DNA of 64,000 nucleotides. It comes from Arbacia lixula. Lineage: Eukaryota > Echinodermata > Echinoidea > Arbacioida > Arbaciidae. This document shows, piece after piece, positions 1-11,881 of this stretch; position 1 is the stretch's first letter, and each line of letters begins with the position of its first letter. The stretch covers positions 38,099,807 to 38,163,806 of the forward strand of contig OZ022576.1 in the NCBI GenBank assembly GCA_963669155.1, written 5' to 3'. The position numbers and the translations under genes were made by a program. The notes under the pieces were generated by a model. The model made no database searches, was not told the DNA's origin, and saw only the letters and a list, made by a program, of their open reading frames with translations.

Positions 1-1904
1 GGGCAGATATGGCTCGTCGTCCCCGGGACTCTCCCGTGAAGCTGGAGCGAGCATGCACAGAGGTCTGGAAGGTGATTATAATAATGTCGCTTTGTTGTGA
101 CCATACGCTGTGAAACTACTCTGTATCAAAGGGAAAGTCCATCCTGGTTTCGATAAAAATAGAAACATAAATTACGATTTTTCAAACTTTGTTTTGATAT
201 TGTAACGTCACGTGCGAAATGCTCTCCCATATGTTGTGTACTTATTTTTTGGGGGAAAAGTCCATATAATCAAACAGGATTTGCATTATTTAACATGTGC
301 ATTTGCACTTGTTATATCATTATACACACGTTTTGCACACATACTTTTATGAAAAAAATGCATTCCTTCATTAAAAAAAACAACGTCAGCCGTTTGTTGA
401 GTCATAGAGCACACAACGTATGGGAGAGCACCTCGCAAGTGACGTCACAATATCAAAAATAAAAAAACTCATAACTTTCATATTCTTCGACGAATTTTCG
501 TCAAAATTTCACTGATATGTTTCTTCTTTGTGTCTGCATTCATTAAAAATTAACCTAACTTCAGGTGGACTTTCTCTTTATGCTACATTCATACAGAAGT
601 GGTTTGTTGCTGCCAAGGCTGCCCTACTTTGACAAAAAGAAGCAAGTGACAAATCACTCAAATCTGGGTTATTAATATTCTTAGATTGTGCCCAACATTC
701 CCTATCTACGGCCAAAATCTGGACAAGAAATATTCATCTTGCTGCGAGATATTTAATCTAACATGATGTGGTGTTGCACTGATGCCAGTGCAAGTGAAAG
801 ACACATTTTGCTCATTTACAAGAAAAGTATATTTTGTTAGTTGCTTCCTTTTGTCAGAGTAGGGCAGAATTGCCGCCTACACTTTGACACCAATGTTTTC
901 CGCCACGGTAAAGCCACCTAATGGATAAATTCAATAATGTGTAAATGATAGAATGGTCTAAAAACGTTTCGTTCGGAGGAAGAAAACTTTGTATCGTGTA
1001 TACAGTATAGTGGTTATAACGACAAGTGGTACACCCCTCTCGTCTGATTGTTCCTTTAAGATAGCATGATTATGTATATTAGGCGAAATTCATAGCAAAT
1101 GTTGACACTGCCTGGCCGAGCGTTTAGTACACTGATAGAATGCAGCGTTCATAATTTCTAACTGTAATATTCCCACAACTCATGATAGATACAATTATAC
1201 AGACATAAATTGATGAACATAGTCACATAAATACATAAAATAATTCAAAAATAATTATCATAATGATAATACTGAGACTGTGGATATATAGTTGTCTCTT
1301 CGAAAATATCTATTCCATTACATGAAGTTAAATCTGATTGCCACTTTGCTTTATCCGAAGACACACAAGGGAAAGTTCAGTCACCAGTCCTCGGTACTGC
1401 AGCTCTACAACCTCACCACGGGACCCACTGCTGGAGAACTGGTGAGATTCGATGCCCTCTTGACTCGTACCCATCATCCTAATCTTTTATCTCTCTCTAC
1501 CTCTCTTTCCTCGTTTTTCAAGTTATGTATTGGGCAGTTACGTTCGTTCGTTGTTCTTGAGCAATAAGAAGCTTCATTGTCTTATAAATATGTGTAAATT
1601 TAATCATTGATTTCCTTATCATAATGATCATCATCATGATCAAAATCTTTATAAAATTTTTATTAATGTATTCAGTGATTTTGTGATTTTACTCAAGTCA
1701 AACCATGAACGTCCGCTGATGAAAGATAACTTCGAAAAGTGACTTATTCCTTAATCACTTTTGCCGAATTTGCATTATACATAGATATATCATGACGTCA
1801 TTGTTTTAAACTAAAGCTGAACACATCTATTGAATATGTCTCATGTCAAACAGATGGCAATTGGAATGCATTCCGTGGACAAGAAACACCTGAAACACCT
1901 ATGA
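1..1904 (+). CDS. 3' end of an unrecognised gene (three terminal coding exons, partial)
   Basis: I infer three exons: 1-71 (open at the left edge), 1361-1441 and 1854-1904. Donors are AAG|gtgatt and CTG|gtgaga; acceptors are ttatccgaag| and catgtcaaacag|. With all junctions in phase 0 the exons read continuously: ...SPVKLERACTEVWK | THKGKFSHQSSVLQ...PTAGEL | MAIGMHSVDKKHLKHL-stop (TGA at 1902-1904). The first two exons are GC-richer than their surroundings and favour C or G in third codon positions, as coding DNA does. A second frame (phase 1 throughout) is also open across all three exons, but its codon use is poorer; it would continue past 1933. I see no domain and do not recognise the family. 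An AATAAA at about 2007 lies just downstream. The exon calls rest on splice consensus and frame continuity only. Confidence 0.5.
127..580. repeat. Long-TIR MITE, family A, copy 1
   Basis: The ends mirror each other: AAAGGGAAAGTCCATCC at the left and GGTGGACTTTCTCTTTA at the right, with similarity continuing about 150-200 bp inward on each arm. Family landmarks are the motif 'tctcccatatgttgtgt' at 221-237 and its inverted partner at about 415-430, and a 'gacgtcac' box near each arm. At least five relatives lie in this window. No coding capacity; a nonautonomous DNA transposon. Confidence 0.8.
619..866. repeat. TIR MITE, family E, copy 1
   Basis: The terminal inverted repeats are CTGCCCTACTTTGACAAAAA at the left and, inverted, CCTTTTGTCAGAGTAGGGCAG at the right. 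An inverted-orientation relative lies at about 30557-30795 and shares internal sequence ('gatgccagtgcaagtg' against its complement). About 248 bp, noncoding. Confidence 0.7.
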
Positions 1905-2616
1905 ATCTTCTCATCCCTTCACCTAACTTTGAGGTACGGCTGGAAGCGAGAAGTATACTTTGGTACGAAGTCCTGTAATAATAATCCAATGACCACACAT
2001 CTTCTGAATAAACGTATGCCTATTAATGTCCTTGCTTTCATGAACATCAACCCATCTTTGAAAGTGGTACCGTCGGCCTCCCTCGTTCCTTGGACGTTGC
2101 ACCATGCAACTTATATGGCAGAATTTCGACCTGGATGGTAATATCATTGCAGAACTATCGACCAATATCCTATCCAGATAGGGCGGGAAGTGCTAGTTAG
2201 TATACACGAGTGCGTTGTCATGACAATACAATCAGTTTGGGATGGTGCCGATTAGCAGCCCAAGCTGGAAAGATTGTTTTAAAACAATGATAGTTATTTA
2301 CCACAAATGAATGACGATATCAAGTCCTTATGAAGCTTTCATGACTCATTTTTAAGGGGATACGTGGAGTTGTTTATTTGATTCATATGTTTGGGAGAGA
2401 AAGACTAGTGGGAGTTATGGGGGAAGAAAGCAAAAGATACAAAGAGTTAGGTTTAGGTCTGCGTGGAAAATAATGATTTACCGAAATTGATCTAATTCAA
2501 GGAGGCAAAATCTCACTCTGTATTGCACTTGGGCCTTAGTAATCAAAGACATCAAAGTTAAGACGTAGAATGAACTTTTTAAACGAATATGTAATATTTC
2601 CCTTAAACATGTTTAA

Positions 2617-2922
2617 GATGGCCCGTCCCTTTTACAAACATCTGCAAACTTCATGAAAGTTTGCACATATTTAGCACGTATCTTTGGAACACCAACTGTG
2701 AAATTGTAAGGTCAGAGAATAAATGAAAATTTAGCTACAGTAGTTTTCACTGAGATTTGACTATTTTCGTGGAACGAAAAAAGTAAGCTCGATCAATTAT
2801 CGAAGATTATTTCCTCAAAACCGAATATTACGCTCTGTCGATTCCAGGGAAAGGTTATGTAGCCACTCTCTCTCAAATGATGACAACGTTCTGAATTAGG
2901 TCTGCAAAAGGGACGGGCTACC
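2617..2922. repeat. TIR MITE, family B, copy 1
   Basis: The TIRs are GATGGCCCGTCCCTTTT and its near-inverse AAAAGGGACGGGCTACC. A TTTAA target duplication flanks it at 2612-2616 and 2923-2927. A second copy sits inside an LTR at 12103-12607. The TTAA-containing target site resembles piggyBac-type elements, but no transposase is present. Confidence 0.8.
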
Positions 2923-2927
2923 TTTAA

Positions 2928-5900
2928 TAATGTAAAATAGTGATAATTAATTCGTGGTTGGTCGACTGTAATACTGTCTGTAACCCGTGCATAGTTGATG
3001 CAAGTCTGTAATGTGGAAAGGAAGAGTATGATTGGAATGTATTCTATATATGTATACAATTAGGTAAGGTACTTAATCATCGCACAATATCAAAGCATGT
3101 TCATTTTACTATGTACACAGTCATACTCCTGAACTGTATCGTATATTGCTTGATTATAATCGTTGTACCAATACTTCATTAGGTAAGGTAAGAATCATAT
3201 CTTTTTTACTCTGTATAATGTAATACTCTACTGGGCCTTATGTCTTTGGAATGCCTTATGCCTTACCTTGTCTTTATTGTTTTCTGCACTCAATTAGGTG
3301 GAATTTATTATTTGAATGTTTAATTTTTAAATGTTTATTGGAATGTATGCTTCACTATTCCTCTATCTAGTTTTGTACCGTTTATCTATTAAAATGTACA
3401 AAAATATGACACAAGTTAAAAGGCCTAATGCAAGTATGAATATTCATTAGCATCTGGGTACAAAGTACCTATTTGATTCCTTGTCTCCGCTTGCGTGATT
3501 GGTTGATCAACACCGGCTAGCCGCTTAGTTTATGTACGATTACTTTTTTTACGGAGAATTATATGTTTGGTTTGTGTGGATATACTTAGCAAATTAATTA
3601 ATATTGATTATTTCGTAAATAAACTTCATTTTCTTCCCATAATCTTTGGATCAACTTACTTTTTAAGACATACTGGCAGTAACATGTGAATAATATAATC
3701 GCTTTTCTGTAGGTTTCTGTACAAGACTAATAATCAATACAAAAAGGTTCAAAATTGAACCTACCTGGAAATTGAACCCTGGTTCGTACGAAGTAAACCC
3801 GCAGAGGTGGAATATTCAACCCTTGTCGAGATTGGGGTGCTAAACGCAAAATTGAACCTTAAACTGCACCTTTATTTCTTAGTGTATAGATTTCAGTTGT
3901 ACATAATTATGGGCACTTGATTATCATACGAGCGTGTTTGCATAAACGATTTATAGAATATACAAATATCACCTCCTATCCTGCTAAAATGATTATCCAG
4001 ATTTCGACTTCTTCCGTTTTATAAGAAGTTCGAGTGATATCGGAAGTGTACATGTAAATATGATAATACAGATGAAAGAACATCATCACGTTCATTTGTC
4101 GATGCATGTTTCATGCAGTCGAGTTATATGCTAAAACGGAGGAGTATTCAACAAACTGGACAGTATGCGATGCTTGTGTGTGGAATCTGTCATGACAAAA
4201 TAAAACAATGTGTGGAATTTATTTGTTGTTACATGTTTCAGATTTTGTCTTGCTAGACATCATGCTTCATAAACAATCATTTATAAACACACATCCATTA
4301 TAGGTCCATGTACCACTCCTGACCTTCTCAAGGAAATTCACTCGAATTATTAACTTGTATCTTATAAGAGAACCAGTATTCAGGAATGTCAGACATTTGA
4401 GTCAGATCATAAATTCATCAGAGATAGAGATTTTACTTCAGCTAGATATTCATTTGGTAGATCGAGGAGCAGAAACACCTAGATACAGAGTGTTCCCAGA
4501 GTTAGCATCGAGTGATAAGAGCTGCGTAACGAATAGAATATACTGCAACCTGCAATACATTTTCTTGGACCCCTTTACAGACTCAGTTTAAATAATTCCA
4601 ACATTAATTGTCGATGTAAGTTTTTTAATGTGTGTATATGTAAGCTGTTGGCACATTGCAAACAATGAACTAATTACACTTCGAGTTTAGCAACCTTACA
4701 GAGCTTTATAGTGATCCCGAAAGGAACAACCAATGACGAGAATAGGCCTACATACAGTACATGACTGTGCACATACATTGTCTCTGTTAAAAAAAAAAAA
4801 AAAACATCATGAATTATGTTCAGTGTAAGCCCTTTTTTACTGGGGTCAAGTGAAACAAACAAACCTTTAGCAAATTTTAAGTACCGAACCGTTTTCAACT
4901 CGGTGCGCCGGAGTTAACCCCTTTGGAGGAGCAGTCTTTTCGTCAGGTCTTAGCACTCGTGGGTGCTCCATTACCGTATTCAGGAGTGTACAGTATGTAT
5001 CGATTAAGTGGTTCTAATTTTCGACAGTAAATATAAACATTCATTTGAATGACAATTGCACATAATCTGTGGAAAGTATGTGTGTGTGGGGGGGGGGTGA
5101 ACTGTACGTGAGAGGTAATAGTGTATGCATTTGAATAAAGAGAAGAAAGAAAAACACAGCATTGAGAGATAATGTTAGACCAGGGAGGTGTTAGGAAGGA
5201 GAAGAAACTCGAGCATACATTCAAATATCTGTATGTGTTCTAAAGCGTGCTCATATGAATGTCAAAAGCATTCCATAATCACGACAATGCTTTGATGTTC
5301 CATGTGCCGGGCCGACATTTAGCTGTTGTCAACTTGAAAAGAAATTTCTTTAATTCGCCATTTGTCTCTAGAAGCTTTGTTTTGACAAATTTGTTTGCAA
5401 ACAACTTTATGGAAGTTAAGGGCAGATTATGACAAATCCTTTACTCTGCTTTTGCTTCGAAAAGTAATGAGGAATCAATGAAAAAAAAATCGGACATATA
5501 AGATATTTGTATTACTTACAAAATTGACCAATTTCTTCCCTTTCCGACATCTTGTGCTTTTTATTGGATCAACCATTCTCAAAATGATATATTAAGCTGT
5601 GTATTATCATAAACGGTGTTTGTGTGCGTTTGCGTGCAGCGAGAATATTTTACTTGGAAAAACTTGTTTATTTGTGTTTGCTGATACCTGTTATGCTCAT
5701 GGAAGTATTCATTCAATTAACGGAACGGGACAAGCGAAATGAGACTGTATATTTCTTTTGTTCTTTCTGAGAAGCCGTTGCCACATCACGTTCAAAATTT
5801 TGCAAACACCTGAACAGCACCTGTTGAGAACAGATAACTTTTCAGCGGCGTGGCACGTGGGTTCAAAGAAAGAAAGTTGCTTCTTATCCTTCCATAACAC

Positions 5901-7291
5901 ATCCCTGGTTAGACGTGAGTTATTAAAATGAGAATGACACCAGTATAGAACAGTGGCTTTGATAGAAAAACCCGGAGACGCATGTGCAGGTGCAGTAGAC
6001 TTTGAAGGGAAAAGAAAGAATTAATACAGTAATTGAGAAAATTATTTTATGTATTTGAGAGTGGTGATCCGTGTTGGTATGGAAAAGTTATATTTTTAAT
6101 TTTGTTCTCACTGATACGCTTCACATTTTTTTTCATTTTTTCAATCCATCTTTTCTGAATTCTTCTTTATATTTTTTTTACAACATATTCACATATTAAC
6201 AATTTGAGAATGTTCAAGCATTCTTTAACAACTTTTCTTCAACTGGAAGTGTGTGTGTGGGGGGGGGGGGCTCCTTTTGTTATAAAGGACATGAAAGGTA
6301 TCCACACTTATTTCTACATTGCAGCAAGATTATCAAAGAGTTATGGCAACTATTAAACATTTTGGATTAAAATGACAAGACATATTTTTGTGCTTGTCTG
6401 GTAAATCGTTAGAGTTCAGTGTGTAAATGCCTTAGCTAGCTGTCTCATATATTAACTGAAATATACTATTTTTATGTCTAGCATGATTTAGTGACTTACC
6501 TCTCGTGGTTAAGATATGTCAAATTAGAATGGATTTTAGAGGAGAAGAATTTGGCAATTAAAGCGGACAGATTACAGATGCACATGCATAAATAGTGTGG
6601 CGAAAAACCGTGATTGTGGAATAGAGAGAGTGAAAGATCTAGTAGAATGGGAGGAGGGGAGTGCATCCGTAGTTATTTGTGTGTTATTGTTTGTTGCTAT
6701 CCACCATCATCACCAACATGCGCACCTCCAGTCAGCTTCCACTGCCGCACCAGCCTCATCACCCATCACTTCACCTCACACTCAACTCCACAGACTCTTG
6801 GAAGCGAGCGGTCCATAAAGCAACAGTGGAATCGTTCAGTCAGCCAATCAAACCCATACAACACCCCACCTTACACTAAGGGTCAGAACCATAATTGAAT
6901 GCGTGAAACTTGAGTTTATAATTCCATTTTATATTTTAATAAGTCAACCACACTGGATACTAGCACATCATACACATATAGATATATCGTCACACATTCA
7001 TAAGATAAGTTCATTCGTTATAGATATTTACATGCCTTAAGACTGATTTGGTACCACCTCCCCCCCCCCCCCCCCCCCATATTTATATGTTCCCTTTTTA
7101 TGTTAAGTCATGGTTTTCTTGTCTCACCCGGGTGTCAAATTCCAGTGAATCCTATAAAAATGAAAAGGAAGAGACCAAGGAGAGGTTGCTCTCATCTGTA
7201 TTGGAAATTCTAGTAAATATGAAAATAAAAGTAAAGTATCCGGTGGAGGTTATTTTTGTAATTATTAGACGGGTACTACCCGAAATGATCT
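2928..7291. other. AT-rich intergenic stretch, no gene recognised
   Basis: I see no supported gene here. It contains a weak inverted repeat around 3745-3880 built on 'ggttcaaaattgaacc', G-runs near 5089 and 6259, and a C-homopolymer at 7060-7078. A 78-residue open frame at 4355-4591 has no recognisable motif or splice support. Confidence 0.5.
7060..7078. repeat. C homopolymer (19 bp)
   Basis: Uninterrupted C run. Similar G/C runs occur at 57823-57840 and 60962-60978. Length may be uncertain in the assembly. Confidence 0.9.
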
Positions 7292-7806
7292 TGGGAACGC
7301 AGGTCCTAATTTACCCTTTGTCTTACAGGTAAATACAGAGCTGGTATCCACCGGGAAAAGTGGGAAACAACTTGAAAAGGACCCCTCTATTATATATTAC
7401 TTAACAACCCATTATAACTACACCACGTGATCGCGGGAGTATTGAGCTATATTTTAAAGGGGCACTTCGCCCACCCATCCCCACTTGTTTACCCCTTTCG
7501 GAGACTCTTTATTGGGACACACTTAAAATGTAGGGCTTAGTGGCGTTTTAGGCCCTTTTGATCCGGTACCGAGTAAACAACTTTTAAACGGGGTGAAGAT
7601 AGGTCCAAAAATATAGAGGAGTATTCGTTAATGGACATGATGGAGCCGTTGTTTACTTGCCGGATTGGTCTTGAGATTGTCAACAAGAGTCGGTGTAACT
7701 CCTGACGGTCTTGTGTCTTACCCCCCTCCCCCCCCCCTTTTTTTTTTTTTTTTGCTTATTAATGTACATGGGTGTATGCAGATGCTCATGATTTGTTTTT
7801 GTAACA
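7292..7806 (-). repeat. LTR (3' LTR of the fossil gypsy element)
   Basis: About 515 bp, bounded by TGGGAACGCAGG at the left and TTTTTGTAACA at the right on the + strand. It matches 11882-12973 along its whole length, apart from a MITE present only in the other copy. It contains a C-run followed by a T-run near 7722-7754. Confidence 0.8.
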
Positions 7807-8927
7807 CTGCCCCCTTCTTAGCTCGATACTCCTGGATCGACAGGTCAATTAATATAATACAATTGTTACAAATACAAACTACTTAACACACTTATCAGAC
7901 ATGCAGAATTCGCTATTATTTCAACGACACACAACATTAAAATGGTAAAGCACACCGTTATAATCTATCAAGGTAATTAACAAACAAACCTACTTTGGAA
8001 ATGCTTAGACATACAACTCTGCTTCTATAATCCATCACGAGTCAATTCATGCATATTACAGGTGCGATCACACGGAAGCTGTTTGGTAGCTGCTGCTTAA
8101 CACCAGCTGTTAGGTGCGAGCGCGTTCCTACCTATAGATGACTGGACATGGCATATACACCACACTTTATATACCAAGTCATCCGCCACTTTGCAAAAAG
8201 AAAAGAACAACAATTTTGTATTGCTACAAACAATAGCAGCAAGTCGCTATCCATGTGAACACAGCTGAAATGTGTTCGCTCGAATGTACCAGAGATTTCT
8301 TTACAATCACAACCTCTGTTTTAAAAAAAAAAGGGTACAAAAAAATTCTTCCTCCTTAATTTACAACTGAAAACATCCAATTACTAATGGTTTCACAGTC
8401 CAATTACATTACAACAGAAACTCCTCCCATCACAACTAGGGGCTTTAGATATCGCCTGAACAAGAATTGTTTTTCTTGATAACATTTTGGACCATGCCTG
8501 TTAAGCATGCGTTGTTGTTTTTTCTTTGTTTAGGCAACATCGAAGACATCGTCTGTAGTTTTAACACTGTTCAATCACCCATACAACCCTAACGTAACTG
8601 AAGGGGTGCATTCAATTGTTTAGGTGGAAACAATTTTGGCACACCAAAACCACCAAAATGTTTACGTAGATTAACAACAGGGAGCCTATCCACACTTATC
8701 TGACCAAACCAGGGCTGTCAAAAGGAACTGAGGACAGACAAATCTCTCCCGACATTACAGCAAGGGGTTTTGCTAATATGAAAATAAAATATGAACTACC
8801 GAGCCAGCACAATGTAGTTCGAATCACTCCAAATTAAAACTTACATATTCTGCTAATCCTTATTGGTGCGCACCCCCGTACTCTATTTTCACCATACGAA
8901 AACAAAAAAGACACCCATGATCATACT

Positions 8928-9698
8928 TTATTTGAAGAAATAGCGGCGGGTTAACTTTGTCCTACTCCTACTCGTCTCCTCTATTTTTTCGACTGTTGTC
9001 TTGCCTAGGACCTGCAGCAGGATGGCATCTCTCGCCACCAGTTGTTGGGCTTGCCCTGCGTTGTTATGGCTGGGGACGGGGGCTGTTTCCTCGGGTGGCG
9101 GCGGTTGCTCTTGGTTGGTTGGGGGTGGCCGGGGATGCTCTCCGTTGGCTGGGGGCTGCTTTCTTTTGGCTGGTGTCCGTACTTTCTCTGACTTTGTAAG
9201 GCTAGGGGAGGCCTTCCTTATATCCCGGGAGGTCGCGGCCTTGGGGCGGGGGTTGGTGGGAGAATTTCTCAGGTCCTCCTCGTCGGTGCTGCCACCACCC
9301 AGACTCTCCATTAAGGCGGAGCGTCCCACCGGCTCAGAGTGGAGCTCCAGGGTCTCCACGCTCAGTGTGCACCGCCACCGTTTGATGCTAACTCCTTTCT
9401 CTGCCGGGGTTGCTGCTGACCTCTTGATTGAGGTCCTGATGGGCCGCAGCTTACCCGGCACGGCTTCTACCTCCCGGACGTAGTCGGGGTGGAGGCGGGT
9501 GAAATGACGGCGGAGTCCCGACCGCCGGCCATATCGGTTTCCACACCGACCGCAATCATAGGCGTAGCCGTCTGATCCATGCTTGTCCTTCTCGTGCTGG
9601 ACGACACTTTCAACTTTTGTATAGCTCGATTTGCAGAATCGACACGTCTCCATTTTGGCTTGTCTGGGCTGGTATGTTAACGGAGGGGGCGAGCCCAC
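8928..9698 (-). CDS. Two-finger C2H2 zinc-finger protein, inside the fossil LTR element
   Basis: A single uninterrupted 256-residue frame. Finger 1 is CRFC at about residues 19-22 with its histidines (HEKDKH) at about 35-40. Finger 2 is CGRC at about 49-52 with HFTRLH at about 65-70. Both have C-x2-C-x12-H-x4-H spacing. The rest is a basic, Pro/Ser/Lys-rich, probably disordered tail with a short alpha-helix-like end (QQLVARDAILLQVLG). Fingers of this kind bind nucleic acid. The frame is GC-rich compared with its AT-rich flanks and has the same orientation as the surrounding gypsy element, lying between its integrase and 3' LTR. It may be an extra ORF of that element or a captured or independent intronless gene; the second finger ending in HPD also recalls non-LTR (R2-like) N-terminal fingers. 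I do not recognise a specific family. Confidence 0.6.
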   Translation of the reverse strand: MGSPPPLTYQPRQAKMETCRFCKSSYTKVESVVQHEKDKHGSDGYAYDCGRCGNRYGRRSGLRRHFTRLHPDYVREVEAVPGKLRPIRTSIKRSAATPAEKGVSIKRWRCTLSVETLELHSEPVGRSALMESLGGGSTDEEDLRNSPTNPRPKAATSRDIRKASPSLTKSEKVRTPAKRKQPPANGEHPRPPPTNQEQPPPPEETAPVPSHNNAGQAQQLVARDAILLQVLGKTTVEKIEETSRSRTKLTRRYFFK

Positions 9699-10458
9699 TT
9701 ACTTATACCCTAGCTCTGTCCCATTTTTTTTCAACGCCGTCAGGGGCACGGGGCCTTTTTAGTTTAGTGGTTCGTTTATGAGGACAGAGAAGAATCAACT
9801 TTTGCCATTTTCGGGAGGGTGTTATATTTGTTCCTATTTACTGGGGATTAGTGCGTGTTTCACAAGTTCTCTTTCTCGGGCTGCCCATTAGAATTCCACC
9901 CTCAATTGTCCCTAGCTTAGTTCGTCTCCTCCTTGTATTTGCCTCCCCTCTTCTCATTCCTATGTTACGGCGGTCTTCCCTCCGTTAACTTTGTTTCAGG
10001 CTTCTTCCGTCCTTTCCTATTTACTTTTCTGTTAAGTCATGGCAGGGGTAGCCCTTGGGTTATATAACACCAATAAGAGTTGGAGTGCTGCATAGCATTG
10101 TTATAGTGTCAGTGCTCATCTGAATGTTTTAATTTTATACCCATGCTGTCCCTGAGGGGTCTATCCTCACCCTCCTCATTGCTGCCGTGGCATAATTATA
10201 CGATGGATTGCCCCATGCTCGAACATATGCCTTGGTGTAATAGGAGACGGTGGTGATGCGGTGTAGATAGCGTCCATCTCCTACGATCCCTCTGGATTGG
10301 TCTCTGATGGTATGCGCCCTACTTCCTCGTCACCGCCCGTCATCGTGTCCTTGTTTTTCTCCTCTCTCTCTCTTTCTTGCACCCCCAGGGCTACCAGTAC
10401 CGCCTGGAATCGTCCCAATGTCTCCCTTGTTATTGCCTGAATTTCCATTAATTTCCAT

Positions 10459-10881
10459 TCACATTCGTTTTCCACAATAAAGTCTCATTTTGACGAAAAT
10501 TTGAAAAAACGCACGCCTCCAGTGACGTATGAGACGTCAAAATGCCATAAATGCCAACGGCGTAAATAATTTTTTTTTTCACGCCATTCAAACAATACGT
10601 TACCAATGGGAACCCCAAGGCTTGTCCGAGGTTTGTCTGAGTAGCAACAACTAATAGATTCAAAGTGCATTCCATTCATTGAATCTGAATGACAAGATAC
10701 AGGCGAATGCAATGACGCGTTACTACGCAGTTAGGGGAAAAGTTGTGAATACATTACGAAAATGGTCTATTGTTGACTTCCGTACAATCTATGGCATTTT
10801 GACATCTCATACGTCACTGGAGGCGTGCGTTTTTTCAAATCTTCGTCAAAATGAGACTTTATTGCGGCAAACGAGTGTGAA
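10459..10881. repeat. Fold-back MITE with ~95-bp arms (family C), nested in the LTR element
   Basis: The left arm (AATAAAGTCTCATTTTGACG from about 10476) is repeated inverted at the right (CGTCAAAATGAGACTTTATT, about 10844-10863). The arms extend roughly 95 bp with few mismatches. The centre contains a copy of interspersed repeat D. No coding capacity. Confidence 0.8.
10590..10770 (+). repeat. Interspersed repeat D, copy 1 (core of fold-back element C)
   Basis: Shares the string order 'cttgtccgaggtttgt...agtagcaacaacta...gcattccat...gttgtgaatacatta' with copies at about 15930-16065, 41075-41250 and 54020-54205. Noncoding, about 180 bp. Confidence 0.65.
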
Positions 10882-11223
10882 ATTCGTTTTTAGTGGATAA
10901 TTTTACTTAGATTAGTGGGAACTTATTTTTCTAATCTAGAAACCCTTTAACATCCGCTCCAGTTTGTACAGTAGGCCTATATAGGATGCGTAGGCATACT
11001 GCCAATCCGATCCCCAGAAGTAGTACCAAAAGAAGGATGACCGCATACACGCTACCAGTGTACCAAACGTGGGACTAGAAAAATGATTGGACGTGGAGTA
11101 AAACAAACAAATATATATATATAAACACAATTATAAGTGGTAATGGAATAATCAGACACGCAGTACTTATAATTATGCCATCAACGCAAATGGGCTGTAC
11201 TCATCCCAGTCCTTCTGGTTCCG

Positions 11224-11880
11224 ATGGGGTTCGATCATTTTGGCCAGCATATCCAACAATGTTCGGTTGAACCTCTCCACCATTCCATCAGACTTGGGAT
11301 TGAAGGGCGTTGTCTGAGTCTTTTCTGGATCCCCATAATTCTACACACCTCGGTTAACAGGTTTGACTCAAAATTCCGTCCTTGGTCGCTGTGCAATTGC
11401 CGGGGGACTCCGGCCCAGTCGTGTGTAGAATTCTGCTACCAGTTTCTCTGCGCAGCTTGCCGCCTCCTGGTAGGCATGGCGTAGGCCTCAACCCATTTGG
11501 TGAAGTAGTCGCCAACCACCAAGATCACCATGTTTCCTCTGGATGTTTCTGGTAATGGCCCAAGGACATCTACTGCTACCCTCTCCATCGGTGCTCCGAC
11601 TATATACTGTTGAAGTGGGGCTCTATAGGATCTTATTGGGGACTTCCGGATGGCACATTGCTCACATTCTCTGCACCATGATTTAATGTCCAAGGTCATC
11701 CCATACCAGTAAAATGAGTCCTTTATCTTCTGACAAGTCTTTTGAAATCCCAGATGTCCGGCCGTCTGGGAGCTGAGTAGTTCTTCCATTACCTTTTTTT
11801 CTGCAACTTCCTGGGAGTACTACTTGGCATTCTATCCTCCGCCCGTCCTCAGATTCCCATCGTCTGCATAGGACGCCATT
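11224..11880 (-). pseudogene. Integrase remnant of the fossil gypsy element
   Basis: The minus strand carries the hallmarks of a Ty3/gypsy integrase: a zinc-binding HHCC region (...HLGFQKT... then CRECEQC), followed by the start of the rve core (AVDVLGPLPET, FTKWVEAY) and, further on, an [11 protein letters not shown]-like segment. It is a decayed part of the element at 7292-12973. Confidence 0.8.
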
Positions 11881-11881
11881 C

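Noticed and set aside
4355-4591. 78-residue open frame (MYLIREPVFRNVRHL...)
   Set aside because: Reads like protein but has no motif, no flanking splice support and no link to the exons upstream. Kept only as a possibility.
8957-9483. Plus-strand frames of 80 and 160 residues opposite the zinc-finger ORF
   Set aside because: Shadow frames of the GC-rich minus-strand ORF. They lack domains and the minus frame has intact C2H2 fingers.
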